Shown here: piece after piece, positions 29,377-48,320 of the stretch
Numbering within the stretch: the stretch's first letter is position 1
Layout of the letters: the number at the start of each line of letters is the position of its first letter
NCBI GenBank assembly: GCA_947179485.1
Contig: OX359246.1
Coordinates: forward strand, 24,056,001 to 24,120,000
DNA from: Allacma fusca
Taxonomy: Eukaryota > Arthropoda > Collembola > Symphypleona > Sminthuridae
Direction: 5' to 3'
Length of the DNA stretch: 64,000 bases
Notes under the pieces: model-generated
The model's input: the letters and a program-made list of their open reading frames with translations, nothing else
The model's database searches: none
Told to the model about the DNA's origin: nothing
Translations under genes and position numbers: made by a program

Positions 29377-30456
29377 CACTGTACAATGAATGCAGTTAAT
29401 TGTGAGATGATAATATTCGTAGTACTGTAGTTTTATTAGTATTGTGTTCGTCCTTATAGGGTTTTAAAAGCCCTTCACATGGATGCCGCATGCTGCGGAA
29501 AAAATTATGTGGAACAACGGATATACAACAATGGATATTCTGACCCGTATAGTTTTAATTCTAAATGCCCCTTATGATCCAAATCGGGAGTAAAATTCGT
29601 CACGTTTGTATTTTTTTGTCTAAAATATGCCGTTTGATTTTATGATCAATATGGGAATAACTGTTTCTACACTAAAATGTCTTGTAACGACTCAAAAGAT
29701 TTGGTCACATCATATTTTCAAATCATAATTCATATTATGTTCTGAAAGTCGGAAAATATTTTTCTGCCTAGTCCTGCTCATAGAAGGAGCAATGATAAAA
29801 TATATCCAATTCCCCTTTTTGCAGGAATTTTTTTTCCAGATTTTTCAATAACATTTTCATGTTTTAGAGCAAAGATGCGGAAAAGAGTTTCCGGTGTTGT
29901 TATTTTTCTCAGGCGTTCCGTTGATCATAAAAATATGACTGATATATAACAAATTTTGTTCAAAAATCTTGTGAAAAAAATATTCATCACAAAATTATCA
30001 AAACCATTGACTTTCTCGCATTTCCTGTGAGACCTGCTTCTGGGGGGTATTCCAAAGAAACGAGTCCAAAATTACCTAACTGATACGACAGGTTCAAAAA
30101 TTCCGAATCAGGAAGATGGATATGGGCACAAAAACCACTAAATATTTTAATTTTGAGAATACATTATATTTCCCGACTCAATATGACCCGATCCATCAAT
30201 AACTCCTTTAATTTGGAAGAACTCCAGTGATAATAAAAAACATTATGGCATTTTTGAAGGACTGTCCAGTATTGCACCGTTTAATTATTGGAGGGCCGGA
30301 TTATTGTGAAGCAGCCAGTTGTCTACTATTTAAGAACCTTAGCTGCAGCTCATTAGCAAGTCAAGTTAAAACATAGCTGTCAGAATGTCACGTCCCAAAC
30401 TTAAGTATGATGTATTGTATGTTGACAAATATTTTCTGTATGTACGCGTTGTTACT

Positions 30457-30690
30457 TATATTCACTAGGTGCAATATAACCGACAAATCAAATTAGGAAG
30501 GTGCAACTTATCCGACAAGTAAAAAGGGTAGGTGCAATTTAACCCATAGATACAATTAACTAGGTGCAATTTTTCCGACAAGTAAATGGACTAGGTGCAA
30601 TTTTTCCGACAAGTAAAAGGACTAGGTGCAATTTTTCCGACAAGTAAAAGGACTAGGCACAATTTATACGACAAAACAGCCGACTAAATG
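30457..30690 (+). repeat. Minisatellite of about 31 bp (AGGTGCAATTTTTCCGACAAG type)
   Basis: Seven or so copies of a unit of the form CTAGGTGCAATTTTTCCGAC followed by AAGTAAAAGGA. The last copies are nearly perfect. It occupies the position of intron 4 of the DUF229 gene. The same motif in more diverged form sits in intron 4 of both intact DUF229 genes. Confidence 0.85.
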
Positions 30691-30894
30691 CAATATGGAC
30701 AATGTGGCTTAAAATGGAGAGGAAAAATTTCGTATGAAAGCAAATAATAAATGCTTTAAAAAAGCAAAGCATTTTTTTCATGAATAAAAGAAAAAAATTA
30801 ACCGCTATGCTTCAACATGTCGTCATGAACATAAGTGACGACTGGCACTATCATCATCATCAAGACAATCACTTTCAGATTAGTATAAAGGATA

Positions 30895-31055
30895 ATGCTT
30901 TAATTTTTTTTAATTAAAAAAAATAATTTTAAATTTTTTTTAATTTAAAAAAATAATTTTAATATTTTTTTTAATTTAAAAAAATAATTTTAATATTTTT
31001 TTTAATTTAAAAAAATAATTTTAATATATTTTTTTTAATTTAAAAAAAAAATCAA
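30895..31055. repeat. AT-only minisatellite of palindromic units (about 38 bp)
   Basis: Four to five units alternating TTTTTTTTAATTTAAAAAAA with ATAATTTTAATA. Each unit is itself near-palindromic, so the array can extrude hairpins. It lies in the decayed DUF229 intron. Confidence 0.8.
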
Positions 31056-31524
31056 TAATTTATTTAGCCAGTTTTTGCTGGCTCAGCCAATAAAAAACAG
31101 CGCGCGGAAATTTGAATCTCAAATTCGTATTACACCAAGACGAAGACGAAGACGGCCCACTCTTTCAACTTAGTAGATAGGATAATATTGTAGCCAGATA
31201 TTGATATTTTACAAAAAATTGTCAGATTTTGAAATATCCACGCACCTCTTGAGGATATATTGTGCCTATCCAACAACTTTTTAAACATTTAACCCGAAAG
31301 GAACATCCTCAATCAGACAATGCACTCTTTCTTCGAAGAGATTCCGTTAAACCTGGAATTGTAAAATACCCACGACACTCCATTGAATGCAGTCATATTT
31401 ACTTCATTACATGTTTGCAAACTCGTATTATACCATACCTGGGCAAACCGAACATAATCGTTTTTAATCGTATCCATATCTTTGGTTTACGTGGTTATTC
31501 TTTATTAAACAAGCTAAATTATAT

Positions 31525-32190
31525 GCAAGCTTTCGACATCTAACAGACTGTCATCCTCAGGCACTAAAAAGCAAGTGACAGATAAATTCACACAGTGGAA
31601 AAAATATACAATTTTTTTAAAACTAATTTTTGACGATTGCTATTTTTTTTAAAATTAGCAGTTAGAATTTTCTGAATTAATGGCTTCCATGCAACATCTA
31701 ATAAAAAACCATCATTGACGTTCATCAATTTTCTGTCGGATTGTTGGATTATTAGACCCTCCTTAATTTTCCTCAAAAAATTAATTTGGTTCTTTTATTA
31801 TTGACTTGGCGTTATCCCAATCGATGGAATGATTTCTATTGTTGTAAATATGTCGAGCAACTGCTGATTTCTCACGGTTCTTCAAACGAACATGGTTCAT
31901 ATGTTCTTTCAGTCGTATGTGTAAAGGACGATAAGTTTCACCGTAATAAATTTTGTCACACGAATTACATGGAATCTTATATATGACGTGATTTTCATTT
32001 TCTTCTTTGTCCTTGATTCGGTTTAGCATACTTTTGATTTTCTTACCAGGTAGGAATGTTATTTTCCATTGAAATTTTCTTCTTAGTAGTCCGCTAATTC
32101 TATTGGATAAATTACCCATAATAATCGTTTTTCTTTGGAACGTTGAACAGTACAGTACAAATCTCCGTGATCTAAGGGACAAGTCAAATT
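31525..32190 (-). mobile_element. Penelope-like retroelement fragment (GIY-YIG endonuclease end)
   Basis: On the minus strand, a reading frame at about 31781-32182 contains VIYKIPCNSCDKIYYGET and a following RLKEHMNHV...IDWDNAKSI pattern. This is the GIY-YIG endonuclease domain typical of the C-terminus of Penelope-like elements. Related C-terminal coding sequence continues to about 31590. No reverse transcriptase part is seen, so the element is 5'-truncated and broken. Just beyond the coding part, at about 31531-31560, is a hammerhead-like core (listed separately). The fragment replaces the 3' end of the dead DUF229 gene. Confidence 0.75.
31531..31560 (-). ncRNA. Hammerhead-ribozyme-like core of the Penelope-like element
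   Basis: Read on the minus strand, CTGAGGA is followed by a short stem (GACA ... TGTC) and then GAAA, the conserved CUGANGA - stem II - GAAA order of a hammerhead. After GAAA a minimal stem III (AGC with GCT) and a U are present at the expected cleavage place. The flanking stem I pairs poorly. Penelope-like elements are known to carry such motifs. It is probably a degenerate remnant. Confidence 0.45.
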
Positions 32191-32199
32191 TTCAGTGGG

Positions 32200-34702
32200 A
32201 GGTGAGGCAGAATTTGATGCTCAAATTTACTGTATATAGAAATCGTATGCAATTTTCAACGTAACAATATGACATTTCAGGTAAAGATTATAAAATTTCA
32301 GTCAACCCTATTTCCACGAAAAAGGGCTAAATAAAATTTGTTTTAGTCTCTCCTCAATTATCCCCAAAGTTTGGAATGGTATTTGTTTACCTTTTATTTT
32401 CTGTTTACCTAGGTATGTACATATTATACTTTCAGTCCAATGAAATATTGAGTAAAATCATTTGTCCTGCCATTGCAAAAGTTGGAGAAAATAAGATAAG
32501 TTGAGCTTCAAGTTGTACCTGCAAACCATACGGGAAATCTGAGACAACCATCTTTTTTGATTAGCGTTATTATCATTTATTTTACCACAGCTTCTATAAA
32601 GTTGTCTTATTAATTTCCAAGCTACATAAATTATTTATAAACTTCTAACAAGTAGTTTCTATCTAAAAATGGGAAATTTCCCACTCTTAAATGCTATCCA
32701 AAATATACACAAGCTTCAACAGCATACTTGTTAATAATGTTATAGTTCACATTACGTCGAGGAATTCCGTCAAATTCATTATTTACATCACCTGTAGGTG
32801 CAGTGAACTTCTCTTATCTACTTATCTACAATAGCACTAACAAAGCTCCGACAATCTGACTCCATTACTGACAAGCGCTTAAAAAGGATAACAATTCCCG
32901 TGGTGCAAGAAGGTCAAATGTCAAAATATTCTTGGCTCTAAAGAGAATTTGCTCATACACGGGGTTCCATCTCAGGGATGTAAGTAACAGTTTCGGAATA
33001 CATAATATGAACAAAATTATTTCATTTAATTAATTATTAGAATTTTCATTATTTTCTACCATCTGTAGTCACCGCCAAAGCCTTCAATAAACAATCAATG
33101 ATAATGTAATTATATGCACATACTTTCCGTAGAACAAAATAAATGTCGCTTCTCATCCCCGATAACGTTTCTCATCTACCAAGAATTTGCTCCGTATATT
33201 TTGCCAGCTTGTAAACACACCGACGTACAAAATACATGCACAATGCACTTGACGGTAACTTGGGTTGTAATTGTGTACCAGACATTTTCCAAAACATTAT
33301 GTAAACGCAAAGACACTCTTCGTAACATCTCTGACAGCCTCCATAAAAGCCACTTGCGAAAACAAGAGTGCTAATAAAAATTATCCTTCGACCGGTCTTC
33401 CCTCCGTTTCAACTTTAAAGTTCCAATGAATATGCGTTCATTAATGAAACTGACGCTGATGCTTGTGTTTGTTTGTTTGATAAGTTGAACGACATATATT
33501 ATGGATGCATGTTTACAATAATTATTATTACAGTACATATGAGATTAGTAATTACTTTTATCAGTAAATCTTTGATTACAAGGCAAATGTACAGCCTTCC
33601 AGTTCTATTCCGAGTCAGAGCTCCTAGTGACAAAGCTTACCTTCAGCTTAAGGAAGCTGATTAGCTTAAAGTTCCTGAAAAAAAACTTATTTACAGCGCA
33701 GCTGAAGCAACAACCTCCAAAGGAATTGAAGAAGATCAAAGCACAGCCTCCACCTGGACATGCTGAAAAACTTCTTGCACGCGTGTGGAATATAAGGACA
33801 TCGAATTGGTAAACATTGCAAAAATAGAATTTCTTGAGAACAGACACTATTACATATGTGCTTATTTTGAAACTTCCAGTGTCTAGGGCAGTCAAGGTTG
33901 CTAACATGGTCTCAACCCCAAAACATTTGGACATGCCATTCATGGGTTGTAAATCTGGGGAGCTCAAATTTGCTAATAAAATCCAAATATATCACTGAAA
34001 CCTTGACAGCCAGGAAGCGATAAGGGAGAATTTTACCTGGAAAAATTGCTTTCCTCGATACAAAATTGAAAACACAGTCAACGAAAATGATAACACTGTG
34101 AGTGAATTATATTTGACGAAGCTGAGTTTCGCCTTTAACAAACGGTAGATATATAAACCAATTACAAAGCTACCCTTCAAATGAGTCAAATGAGTAATTA
34201 CATAATAATGTAACTTTGTTTATAAATAACGTAAATAGTATGTGATACGCAATTTTGAGATAATTGTCCACGAGCAGATTTTTGGGTAAAAGCCTTTTGG
34301 TGTGCAAGTTTATATCCTACATTATGACTTCGTGATAAAATGCTAATGTATGAAGCTGTCAAATAATAACACACTCGTGACGATACCCGATATGAACATC
34401 GTCAAACGAATCACATGCGGTGTGGTTAGTCCCAGCAAATACAGATTACAGAATGTGATTTCCTGAAGCATGTGATGTGATAAATAAGTTGATAACATGA
34501 CACTTAGCACCGGGTTTGGACTCCACGCATTTTTTTTACCGCTGATACAAATAGAGTCTTGCATCAAACGGACGAGAAATTTGAGTCCGTTTTTGCAGAA
34601 TTGTATTAACAAGAAAAGCAAGGAATTGTAAATTACATTTGATTGAACCAAAATTACGTGCGTATACCTTTCTTTGTAGGACTTCAAGTGTTGGCAAAAG
34701 TC
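32200..34702. other. Intergenic region upstream of ABCC copy C
   Basis: It contains the DUF229-type 3' flank (32914-33350) and then the upstream block shared with copy B (about 34050-34700). One exon-like piece at 33697-33808 has acceptor TTTACAG and donor GTAAAC, and its 112 bp are open in a frame reading QQPPKELKKIKAQPPPGHAE. I do not recognise it and no neighbouring exon was found. A splice acceptor-like TTTCTTTGTAG about 24 bp before the copy C ATG suggests that a 5'-UTR exon lies upstream. Confidence 0.45.
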
Positions 34703-42060
<7,358 letters not shown>

Positions 42061-42275
42061 TGAATCATTTTATGTAATTATGTGTGAAGTCTTTGAGTTT
42101 GTACAGCATATTTATGGAATTGCTGACTTTAATAATTTTAATTGCATTACGATTTCCTACACACTACCAATTGGTGTTCATTTGTTAATGGTGAAGGTTA
42201 GTTCCAGCATGGTTGAGCTGTCAGATGTATTTTTCTGTTCTAAATGTTAATGCATTTATTCTCTGTATTGGCATG

Positions 42276-42281
42276 AATAAA
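42276..42281 (+). terminator. Candidate polyadenylation signal of ABCC copy C
   Basis: AATAAA about 215 bp after the TAA stop, at a position comparable with the signal of copy B. Confidence 0.5.
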
Positions 42282-43081
42282 TATCCTGAAACGTGTAGTT
42301 TACCTCTATATTTGCCTTTATTTTTGTACTTTTAGCAAACTTGTTCTTTTAAAGAAAGCTCATACATTTCAAAGCAAGTAGCATTTTATGACCAGGGAAT
42401 AATCACTGTACAACAAAAGCAGCTAATTGTAAGGTTGTAGCATTCGTAGTACCGTAGTTTTATTCAAATTATATTCTACCTCATTACGGCATTAAAATCA
42501 TGGATGCTGGACACTGCCAGAAAATAAATTGTTGAAATAAGTGTGTACTTACAATGGTGAGCACTGAATCATAATCTTCAATTTTTACAGTTTTCATTTT
42601 AAATGTCCCTTATGATTGGAATCATAAGTAGAGCTACTTTTGGGATCGGGTTACACCCGGGAATCGGGATCGGGAACGGGTTCGAGTTCGGGTGTCTAAT
42701 TAATGTTCCCAATTACTTCGGGTCCAGGTTCAGCAACATGCTCAGCAGACCCGGGATTTCGGGATCGGGACCGGGTTTGGGAACGGGTTCAAGCTTGATG
42801 CAGGTATTTGTGTTCCCGTCGGGAACCGGGAACATGCTCGTTCCCACACCCGTTACACGCTTCACGTTCCCGGGAACCACGCAACCATCTAGCGGAGAAA
42901 AAAATACAAAGCATGCACGGCTTCCCTCGTTAAAATGTTGAGATACTAATTTTACGTATGCGACTTGAGCCGTTTAGCATATTGTCAGTTGGGATCGCAT
43001 AGTAGTGATTTCCGCCTACTCTAACTTACAAGATGAAAGTCATTGCAAAACTCATAGTGGGAATCGTTTAAGCAGTCTTCC

Positions 43082-46000
43082 TGTGTGAGGGAAGATCCTC
43101 ACACTATATGGTGGTTCCCATATATATTATTTGTATATGCGGGGGGTTGGAACTGGGAGTTCCAATCCTCCTCCGCCTCGCGGTCAGCTGGACCGCACTT
43201 ATAATTAATAAACACAGTCTCTAAAACGAACTCAAACAGTCCAAATCTCTAGCATATAATTTAGTCTTTAGTTAGAATAAGTATAGGTTAACTCAGCACA
43301 AGCTGACATTTGGTGGAGGTTGCGTGGCTTTCCCCCTCTGCTCTCGCAGGCCAGCGTGTGCTCCCATCTCCGGATTCCCAGGACGCGTCTCATCCCGCCC
43401 CGGCAGCAGCACGGCACACAGCCGTAGGAGCAGCGTGGCCATCGGCTCCAACACATAGGCCGCCATCTTCTCTCCACGCCGCTCTCAATGCCCAGGAGGA
43501 GTGCAGGCCTACTCACCACGCCGTCCACAACTCATCCCTAGATCTCCGGCTCTTCATGGATTTTTTGTGAATTAGTGAATTTTCTGCAACTCAGTGACTC
43601 TCAAAAATGACTTTTATTGTGTTTACATAAATTTTCCGTGAAAAGGAACTGAACTGAACTTATCTGTTGTGTGTTGGTAAAAGTGGTAAAGTGTCGGTAA
43701 ATAATTTTGGATGCTCGTTTTGGATAAGGGTAAGGTTAACGTATCGATTTTTTTTTACCTTCTTTCTAACTCTCATTATTCCTGAAGGTTGCTTTTCATT
43801 TGTAGGGTTGTGTGGATTTTCTCCTAATTTTTCCATTTATGTGGTAAAGTTTTGACTCCAAAATAATTTCGGGAATTTTTATGTGCTTATTTTGATCCCA
43901 TACATTTTCCCGTACTTTTTCAGTTCATTTCGATTTTTTTCCCGTTTCAATTATTCTGAGCCAATTTCATTGAATTGCTACCGTTACCGCATAATTATTT
44001 TTGGAATTCTTGCTCTAATTTATATGGGGATTACCCGGGCAAAAAATTCATTTCCATCCTCTTTAATTTTTTGGGCCAGTCACGCCGCGACCACGCCGTT
44101 CCTTTTACAAGTATTTCCTCGTATTCTCCGTGACGAGCCATTATACCCAGAAACTCTTATTTTCACTTCACTTTGATCCGTCTAAATCCTATAAAAAGAT
44201 TTATTCTCGGTTCCTTAATTTTTCGAAGTCCTTCATTTTTTTTGGAAATTCTGGCTTGGTCTCGCATTGCCCCTCTCAGGTCCCAAGCACGCTTCGTTCA
44301 AGCGGCGTGGCCCGCTACCGTGGAAAAGCCTTATAATTGTAGCGTTCTTTTACGACCAAATTCCCACATCCCGTTTTTGGCTTCAATTCACAATAATTTT
44401 GGCATTCAGTTTGGGATTTTGTATTCTCCCAATTCTCTGTTCCGAAATTTCTGGGAGATCCTTATTTCCATATAATTCAGTTGCTTAAAGTAATCCTGAA
44501 AAATTATTATTGAGCATTGGTGGGAACGGCCTTAGGATTGCATTCTATATGCTTGAGTTATTTTTGATTTCCTCATCCAACCCATTGAAATTTTTTCGAA
44601 AGGAAGACCTTACAACTGTAATTTCTTCCTTTCTCCCTTTCTCCGTACCCTTCACATCCTAATTTCAATTTATTTTGACCAATATTCGAAATTTTGATTT
44701 CAATGATGAATTTTGAAATTGCATAGTCTCACATTGCCCCTCCAGTTCTCTACTCACCATCATCTCATACGGCGTGTCTCCACACCGTAGACAGACCGTA
44801 CAATTGTGGCTTATAGTTTTGGACTGCTTTTCCCGTCTCATTTTTGATTCCAATTTCAAATCATTTAGGCATTCACTCTTGAATTTCCAAATACTCTGAT
44901 TTCATTTTGAGAACTTTTTGTGAGCATTATTTCAACGTATAACATTCACTGTGGAGTTAGGTTTGGCCATTGATAGGAAAGGACTTACAATTGCACTTTA
45001 TTTTTTTTGAGTTATTTTCGCTCAAATTTGTGCATCCTTCCTACATCCATTCTACAGTGACTTCCCAATTTCCACACTTTCAGAATTTCGGTTTATTTTG
45101 AAGTATGGCATATTCATTTTTGAATTAATTTTGAATCTCCAATTACTCTGGCTATTTCTTTTGACCGTGCTGAGGAAAGACCTTACAAGTGTAATTTCTT
45201 TTTCCCTGTTATTATCTCACAGACTCAGCATTCACTTGGCCGATTTTCATTTCGGTTTCATTATTATTTTTGAAAAAATACTCGTCTCATGTTGCCCCTT
45301 CCAAATAGATTTTGAAATTTATGAGCAAATTGCATTTTGGCCTCCCACATAATTTCCTCCAGTGTCCATACAATAGGCAAACCTTACTACTGCAATTTCA
45401 TTTTGGAAATTTATTTTGCCACTGAACCTCATAGCCTGTTACGACTGATTATTATTTTCCTAGTACGAGCGTATACTTTTTCTCCTACGAGTGACTAATT
45501 ATTTTCAAGTAATTTTGGACTTTGTCATTTTTTTTTGTGACCCGTCTCATATTATCCCAGCGTATTATTAATAATTCAAGTCCCTCTATACCACACTGTT
45601 ATATGTCTCTGGCTTTGGAATTTATTTTTGAATTCAGTTTATTCTTCCAAATTCCAATTTTTGAAATTTAGGGAGAACCCAGTCGTCCATTATAACTCTT
45701 AATTACTGTGCAGTGGTATAGTCCGTATACCTACGTACAGTCCATACTTTGGAAAAGCCTTTGAATTGCAATTAATTAAAATTACAATTCCTGCTTTTCT
45801 CCTCACTTCCCAAATTCATTCCTCTTTGAATTTTTATATCCTCCGTATACTCTGATCCTTCCTACGTATATTCCATACTCTGCGCCGATACGTTATCCAT
45901 TGTCTGACAATCAGTCCGAGTCCCTTCGGAATTTCAATATTTAATTGAAATTTTGAAATTATTTTGTCTCAATACACTTCGCCCCTATAAGTTGTGGTCA

Positions 46001-47510
46001 TTACAATTATCCACAACCTGCTCACATTCTATCCCCAGTTTTCGGAATTTAATTAATTACGGTCCATTGTGCTTTACAATTTATTTCAGAAAACTAATCC
46101 TCCGCTTTTACCACAGCATTCTACCAAGTATTTTCACGAATTACATGTAATTTATGCGTGATCACTAATCAATTCGTATTTTTTTTTTGAGCTCTTGAGG
46201 TTTAAATTCATAATTCTGAAGATCCACCATTTTGGATTTCAACTTTCGGCGTGGTCATCCGTCCATTACCTCTTCGATTCAAGATAAGGCTTTGAGACCT
46301 TCCACATACAATCAGTGTTGATTGTGAGGTCAACTCCTCTGAGGTCAGCCTTTGTATTCCTCAAGGTTGAGACGTTCCTGATAATTTTTCTGGGACTACT
46401 CCATTCAGGTCCATTTTGAATAATACTGATTATTATTGCTAATCCAATTATCATCATTTTGTAAATCTATTGACAAAGACTGATTAATTTTTACGTTTTG
46501 TGTTTGAATTATTTTCAATTGTAGGTATCTTGGATTTTTTTTTGACTTTGATTTTTTCAAGCTTGTGCTGCTACTGATATCATTCAATATTTTTTGAATT
46601 TGTTTGAATTTTCGATAATTTTGGACGCCATTCCCATTCACATAATATCTAGTTTTTTGCATATGATAATCTCAAGGACTGTCGATCCTTTGATATTATC
46701 TACTCACTATTGTGTGACTACTTATTTAGCATCTGTGATTACTTATCATAATTCATCATCACAGTAAATACACAAATCTCACTTTGCATTCATTGCATTT
46801 TCAAATTAAAGTTGATTCTACCTAAGAGACTTACAACTTACAATTTAATTCTAATTGTCATTTTTGGATTACTAATTACCATCCGTTTGTAGGTTTTCGT
46901 AATTATTCACATTACACTTCTTTCCGTGCTAGCAATTTATTTTTTCAGATTCAACCTTAGTGACAATGGAATCACATAACAACTGGGCATCGTTCGACCC
47001 TTTCGGGGATTTCTTTAGTTCTTCCACTGATCCACCACAACAATTTAGTGGACATCCGGATCCTTTCACTCGACAACCTATGTTGGGTCCATCACAAATG
47101 AATGTCCCTGTTGCTGATCTCCTTGGAGCACCAAATCCCAAGTCATCTGATGAGAAGTACAGAAGACTGGATAGATTTCGGGCTGAAGTCGAACAATACT
47201 ATAGCGATGATGACCCTAGGGCCTTCGTCCGCCATGTGGATTTTTATTCCAAGGACATGTTCGTCAGCCCTGACTCCGTGGTCCTTAACTTGAGGAAATT
47301 CTTCCAGAAGTCCCCGGATAAGGCAGTCCAGGAGTGGTTCCGCTCTGAATTTCCCAGGATCCGGCTCTATGAGGAAATGGGGAAACCTGCAAAGGAAATA
47401 TGGCAGTTCGTTTCTTCCAGCCTCATCCGGAGGTTCGACCACGAGAACCTCAAGCCAGCGAAGCAGGCCTTGCTCCACACCTGCATCTTTTTCGGCAAAC
47501 CAGACCAGAC
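43082..47510 (+). mobile_element. LTR-retrotransposon remnant nested in the hAT element (LTR candidate, long leader, gag-like frame)
   Basis: A 227-bp segment at 43082-43308 begins TGTGTGAGG and ends CTGACA. It has an AT-rich core and AATAAA at 43207, and it resembles an LTR. A T-rich leader of about 3.6 kb follows. The gag-like frame then starts at 46966 and covers about 190 residues with an acidic-hydrophobic, capsid-like composition (FVRHVDFYSKDMF...). No protease, reverse transcriptase, integrase or second LTR is seen, so this is a fossil, incomplete element. Its edges inside the hAT element are approximate and the family is uncertain. Confidence 0.5.
43600..46930 (+). repeat. T-rich leader with diffuse repeated motif
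   Basis: About 3.3 kb of pyrimidine-rich + strand sequence. A motif near GGAAAGACCTTACAANTGNA, usually followed by TTTC, recurs at about 44322, 44600, 44978, 45172, 45375 and 45750. A second motif, CGTCTCATNTTGCCCC, recurs nearby. Spacing is 200-400 bp, so this looks like a very old tandem array. It belongs to the LTR remnant, since the gag-like frame follows directly. Confidence 0.45.
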
Positions 47511-47884
47511 GTTTAGTTTGATGACAATTTTTAATAGTTCCTAAATCTATTGTATCATGGTACACATGCATAAGTATTGCTAAATCAATAAAAATGTGAA
47601 GAAAAAAATTGATTTACACCAAATGCACTGGTCCCGGGAACGAGTCCGGGTTCAAGGGATTCGGGATCGGGATTGGGAGCAAATTTTATCTGATTTCGGG
47701 TTCGGGACCGGGATCGGGTTTGAGATCAACGATTCAAGCATATTTAATATCTGGGTTTTTGTGCACCCGATCCCAGTATTTCGGGAACGGGTTCGGGTGT
47801 GAGTCCGAAAATATTGATGACCCGATTTTCGGGATCGGGAATGGGATCAAACTTTTCGTTCCCACAAGTAGCTCTAATCATAAG

Positions 47885-48320
47885 TAGAATGCCAACATGT
47901 TTGTATTATTTTTTCTAAAATATGTCATATGCTTTGGTCATCTGCAGATATATCTATAACCGTTCCCTACACTAACAATAAGATATCTTGCAACACCCCA
48001 AAAGATTTGTTCACATCAGATTTGACATTATACTTTATAACAAACATATCCAAGCTGCGTTATTATAATAAAAATATTGTCAATACTACGTAAAAGTCAA
48101 CTCGTGTCATTTTATTGTTGATTTTAATGGCGATTTTATTTTTTTTTATTACTTTACATCGCTTATCATTAAAGTAGTACTTGAGTATTGAAACATTTTG
48201 AATTGGCTTACTACCAAAGGAAATTTATACCACAGTCATGAATAATATTATGTCAATTCTATTCCTTAATGCAAATTTTGCGTTACACACTTTATCCCGA
48301 AATTCTATTAATTTCTACTT
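47885..48320. other. Flank between the hAT element and the first DUF229 gene
   Basis: This matches the DNA downstream of ABCC copy B (about 29590-29760), for example at AAAATATG and AAAAGATTTG words in the same order. It confirms that ABCC and DUF229 were duplicated together. No gene here. It probably includes the DUF229 promoter. Confidence 0.5.

Larger units (their letters stand above)
29990..31370 (+). pseudogene. Decayed DUF229 gene between ABCC copies B and C
   Basis: Remains of exon 4 (about 29995-30410) align with the intact DUF229 genes at 49246-49800. An internal block of about 150 bp is missing, and a stop codon falls soon after the original methionine position. The intron 4 minisatellite follows (30457-30690). 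The start of exon 5 is at about 31190-31235 and a later part of it at about 31236-31360, with most of the sequence between them deleted. The last part of exon 5 is replaced by a Penelope-like fragment. Exons 1-3 were not found. The 3' flank at 32914-33110 and 33220-33350 again matches the flank of the intact genes. The copy is clearly dead. Confidence 0.8.
42629..47876. mobile_element. hAT-superfamily element (non-autonomous), 5.2 kb, with nested LTR remnant
   Basis: Terminal inverted repeats of 17 bp start TAGAGCTACTT and differ at one position. They are flanked by an 8-bp target duplication, ATCATAAG (42621-42628 and 47877-47884). Both the YARNG end and the nTnnnnAn target fit hAT. Next to both ends lie G-rich arrays of CGGGATCGGGA / CGGGTTCGGG words in direct orientation (about 42645-42870 and 47630-47860). 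No transposase is seen. The paralogous place downstream of ABCC copy B (about 29575-29600) is unoccupied, so the insertion is younger than the B/C duplication. The middle is filled by an LTR-element remnant. Confidence 0.8.

Noticed and set aside
30457-30690. CRISPR-like appearance of evenly spaced repeats
   Set aside because: The units are directly adjacent without unique spacers, and the context is an animal intron. It is a minisatellite.
43310-43570. GC-rich 86-codon frame after the LTR candidate
   Set aside because: Open in both strands because of GC composition. It has no recognisable domain and lies directly after the LTR candidate, where a leader is expected.
46405-46662. Minus-strand 85-codon frame in the T-rich leader
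   Set aside because: Lys/Asn/Ser-rich low-complexity reading of a pyrimidine-rich strand, with no domain and no conservation cue.
47143-47571. Minus-strand 142-codon frame opposite the gag-like frame
   Set aside because: Shadow of the + strand frame, with no domain similarity.
42619-47886. 10-bp target duplication (AATCATAAGT) and a Mutator or foldback assignment for the 5.2-kb element
   Set aside because: Moving the border by one base at the left gives 17-bp ends starting TAGAG and an 8-bp ATCATAAG duplication, which fits hAT better. The G-rich arrays are direct, not inverted, so it is not a foldback element.
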